Shown here: positions 63,858 through 64,000 of the stretch, in pieces | Numbering within the stretch: position 1 is the stretch's first letter | Layout: every line of letters starts with the position of its first letter | Assembly: GCA_965262595.1 (NCBI GenBank) | Contig: OZ253548.1 | Coordinates: 1,054,001-1,118,000 of the forward strand | DNA from: CATQHB01 sp965262595 | GTDB taxonomy: Bacteria; Chloroflexota; Dehalococcoidia; Lucifugimonadales; UBA3495 | Direction of reading: 5' to 3' | Length of the DNA: 64,000 nucleotides | Translations under genes and position numbers: made by a program | Notes under the pieces: generated by a model | Database searches by the model: none | What the model was told of the DNA's origin: nothing | The model's input: only the letters and a program-made list of their open reading frames with translations

Positions 63858-63885
63858 GGCCCGGTAAGCTTACCGGGCCTTGTTT
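63858..63885 (+). terminator. Intrinsic terminator after amidase C
   Basis: Palindrome GGCCCGGTAAGCTTACCGGGCC (22 bp) followed by TTGTTTGG. Confidence 0.8.
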
Positions 63886-64000
63886 GGTCCGGATTAAGGC
63901 GTTTATTGCCCCGATCCGTACATTTTGGCGTCACTTATGGCTCTTTGTTTGACACTATATACGGATAATGTTATACAGGGTAGCCGGATACGTCGCAGCT
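63886..64000. other. Right edge, no feature seen
   Basis: No gene start, RNA or repeat is visible. An AT-rich segment near 63955-63975 might belong to the promoter of a gene beyond the edge. Confidence 0.3.

Overview
This window looks like chromosomal DNA of a Chloroflexota bacterium, most likely Dehalococcoidia or a SAR202-like lineage. That is an inference from gene content: three amidase-signature hydrolases, an F420-type luciferase-like oxidoreductase, NHL beta-propellers, a DUF1501/DUF1800 pair, a cyclase-family hydrolase and an L28 with four zinc-ligand cysteines. The DNA is moderately GC-rich. Housekeeping genes (recF, rpmB, rpe, argH, uvrC, a xerC/D recombinase, trxB) are scattered singly among small catabolic operons.

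Layout. 1-2.2 kb: a thiamine-type ABC importer behind a promoter, a TPP riboswitch and a terminator. 2.2-7.3 kb: an eroded zone with a broken Ala/Gly/Val repeat gene, an MFS transporter, an integrase-like remnant and tRNA-Ile. 7.5-14.8 kb: MscS channel, recF, a Fur-family regulator, then an NHL / DUF1501 / DUF1800 cluster. 15.3-18.1 kb: small enzymes (CoA-binding, DinB, VOC) and a second Fur-type regulator. 18.5-23.9 kb: one giant secreted FN3 / cadherin / FG-GAP protein split by five apparent frameshifts. 24.3-27.6 kb: a GDYXXLXY/DUF2157 membrane pair, tRNA-Ala and a second NHL protein.

27.9-33.9 kb holds two amidase operons, each with a small GatC/AtzG-like ORF ahead of the amidase, flanking a ParA ATPase plus an unknown 167-residue partner; a cyclase-family hydrolase follows. 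34-46.8 kb: rpmB, rpe-argH, a TIM-barrel isomerase, pterin dehydratase, LLM oxidoreductase, an MmcB-like nuclease-fold protein, cupin, PIG-L deacetylase, aldehyde dehydrogenase, a winged-helix protein and uvrC. 47-54.8 kb: xerC/D, a membrane gluzincin protease, an RraA-like protein, a lipoprotein cyclophilin, enoyl-CoA hydratase and the beta and gamma subunits of a sodium-pumping decarboxylase. 55-63.8 kb: RidA, a beta-hydroxyacid dehydrogenase, a sugar-nucleotide epimerase, trxB, a TauE exporter, an orphan DNA methyltransferase, an ATP-NAD kinase-like protein and a third amidase behind a 14-bp tandem-repeat array.

Together the genes suggest a heterotroph using amides, carboxylates and aldehydes, with decarboxylation-driven sodium pumping and scavenged thiamine. 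The least explained items are the ParA/partner module, the broken giant surface protein and the two decayed loci.
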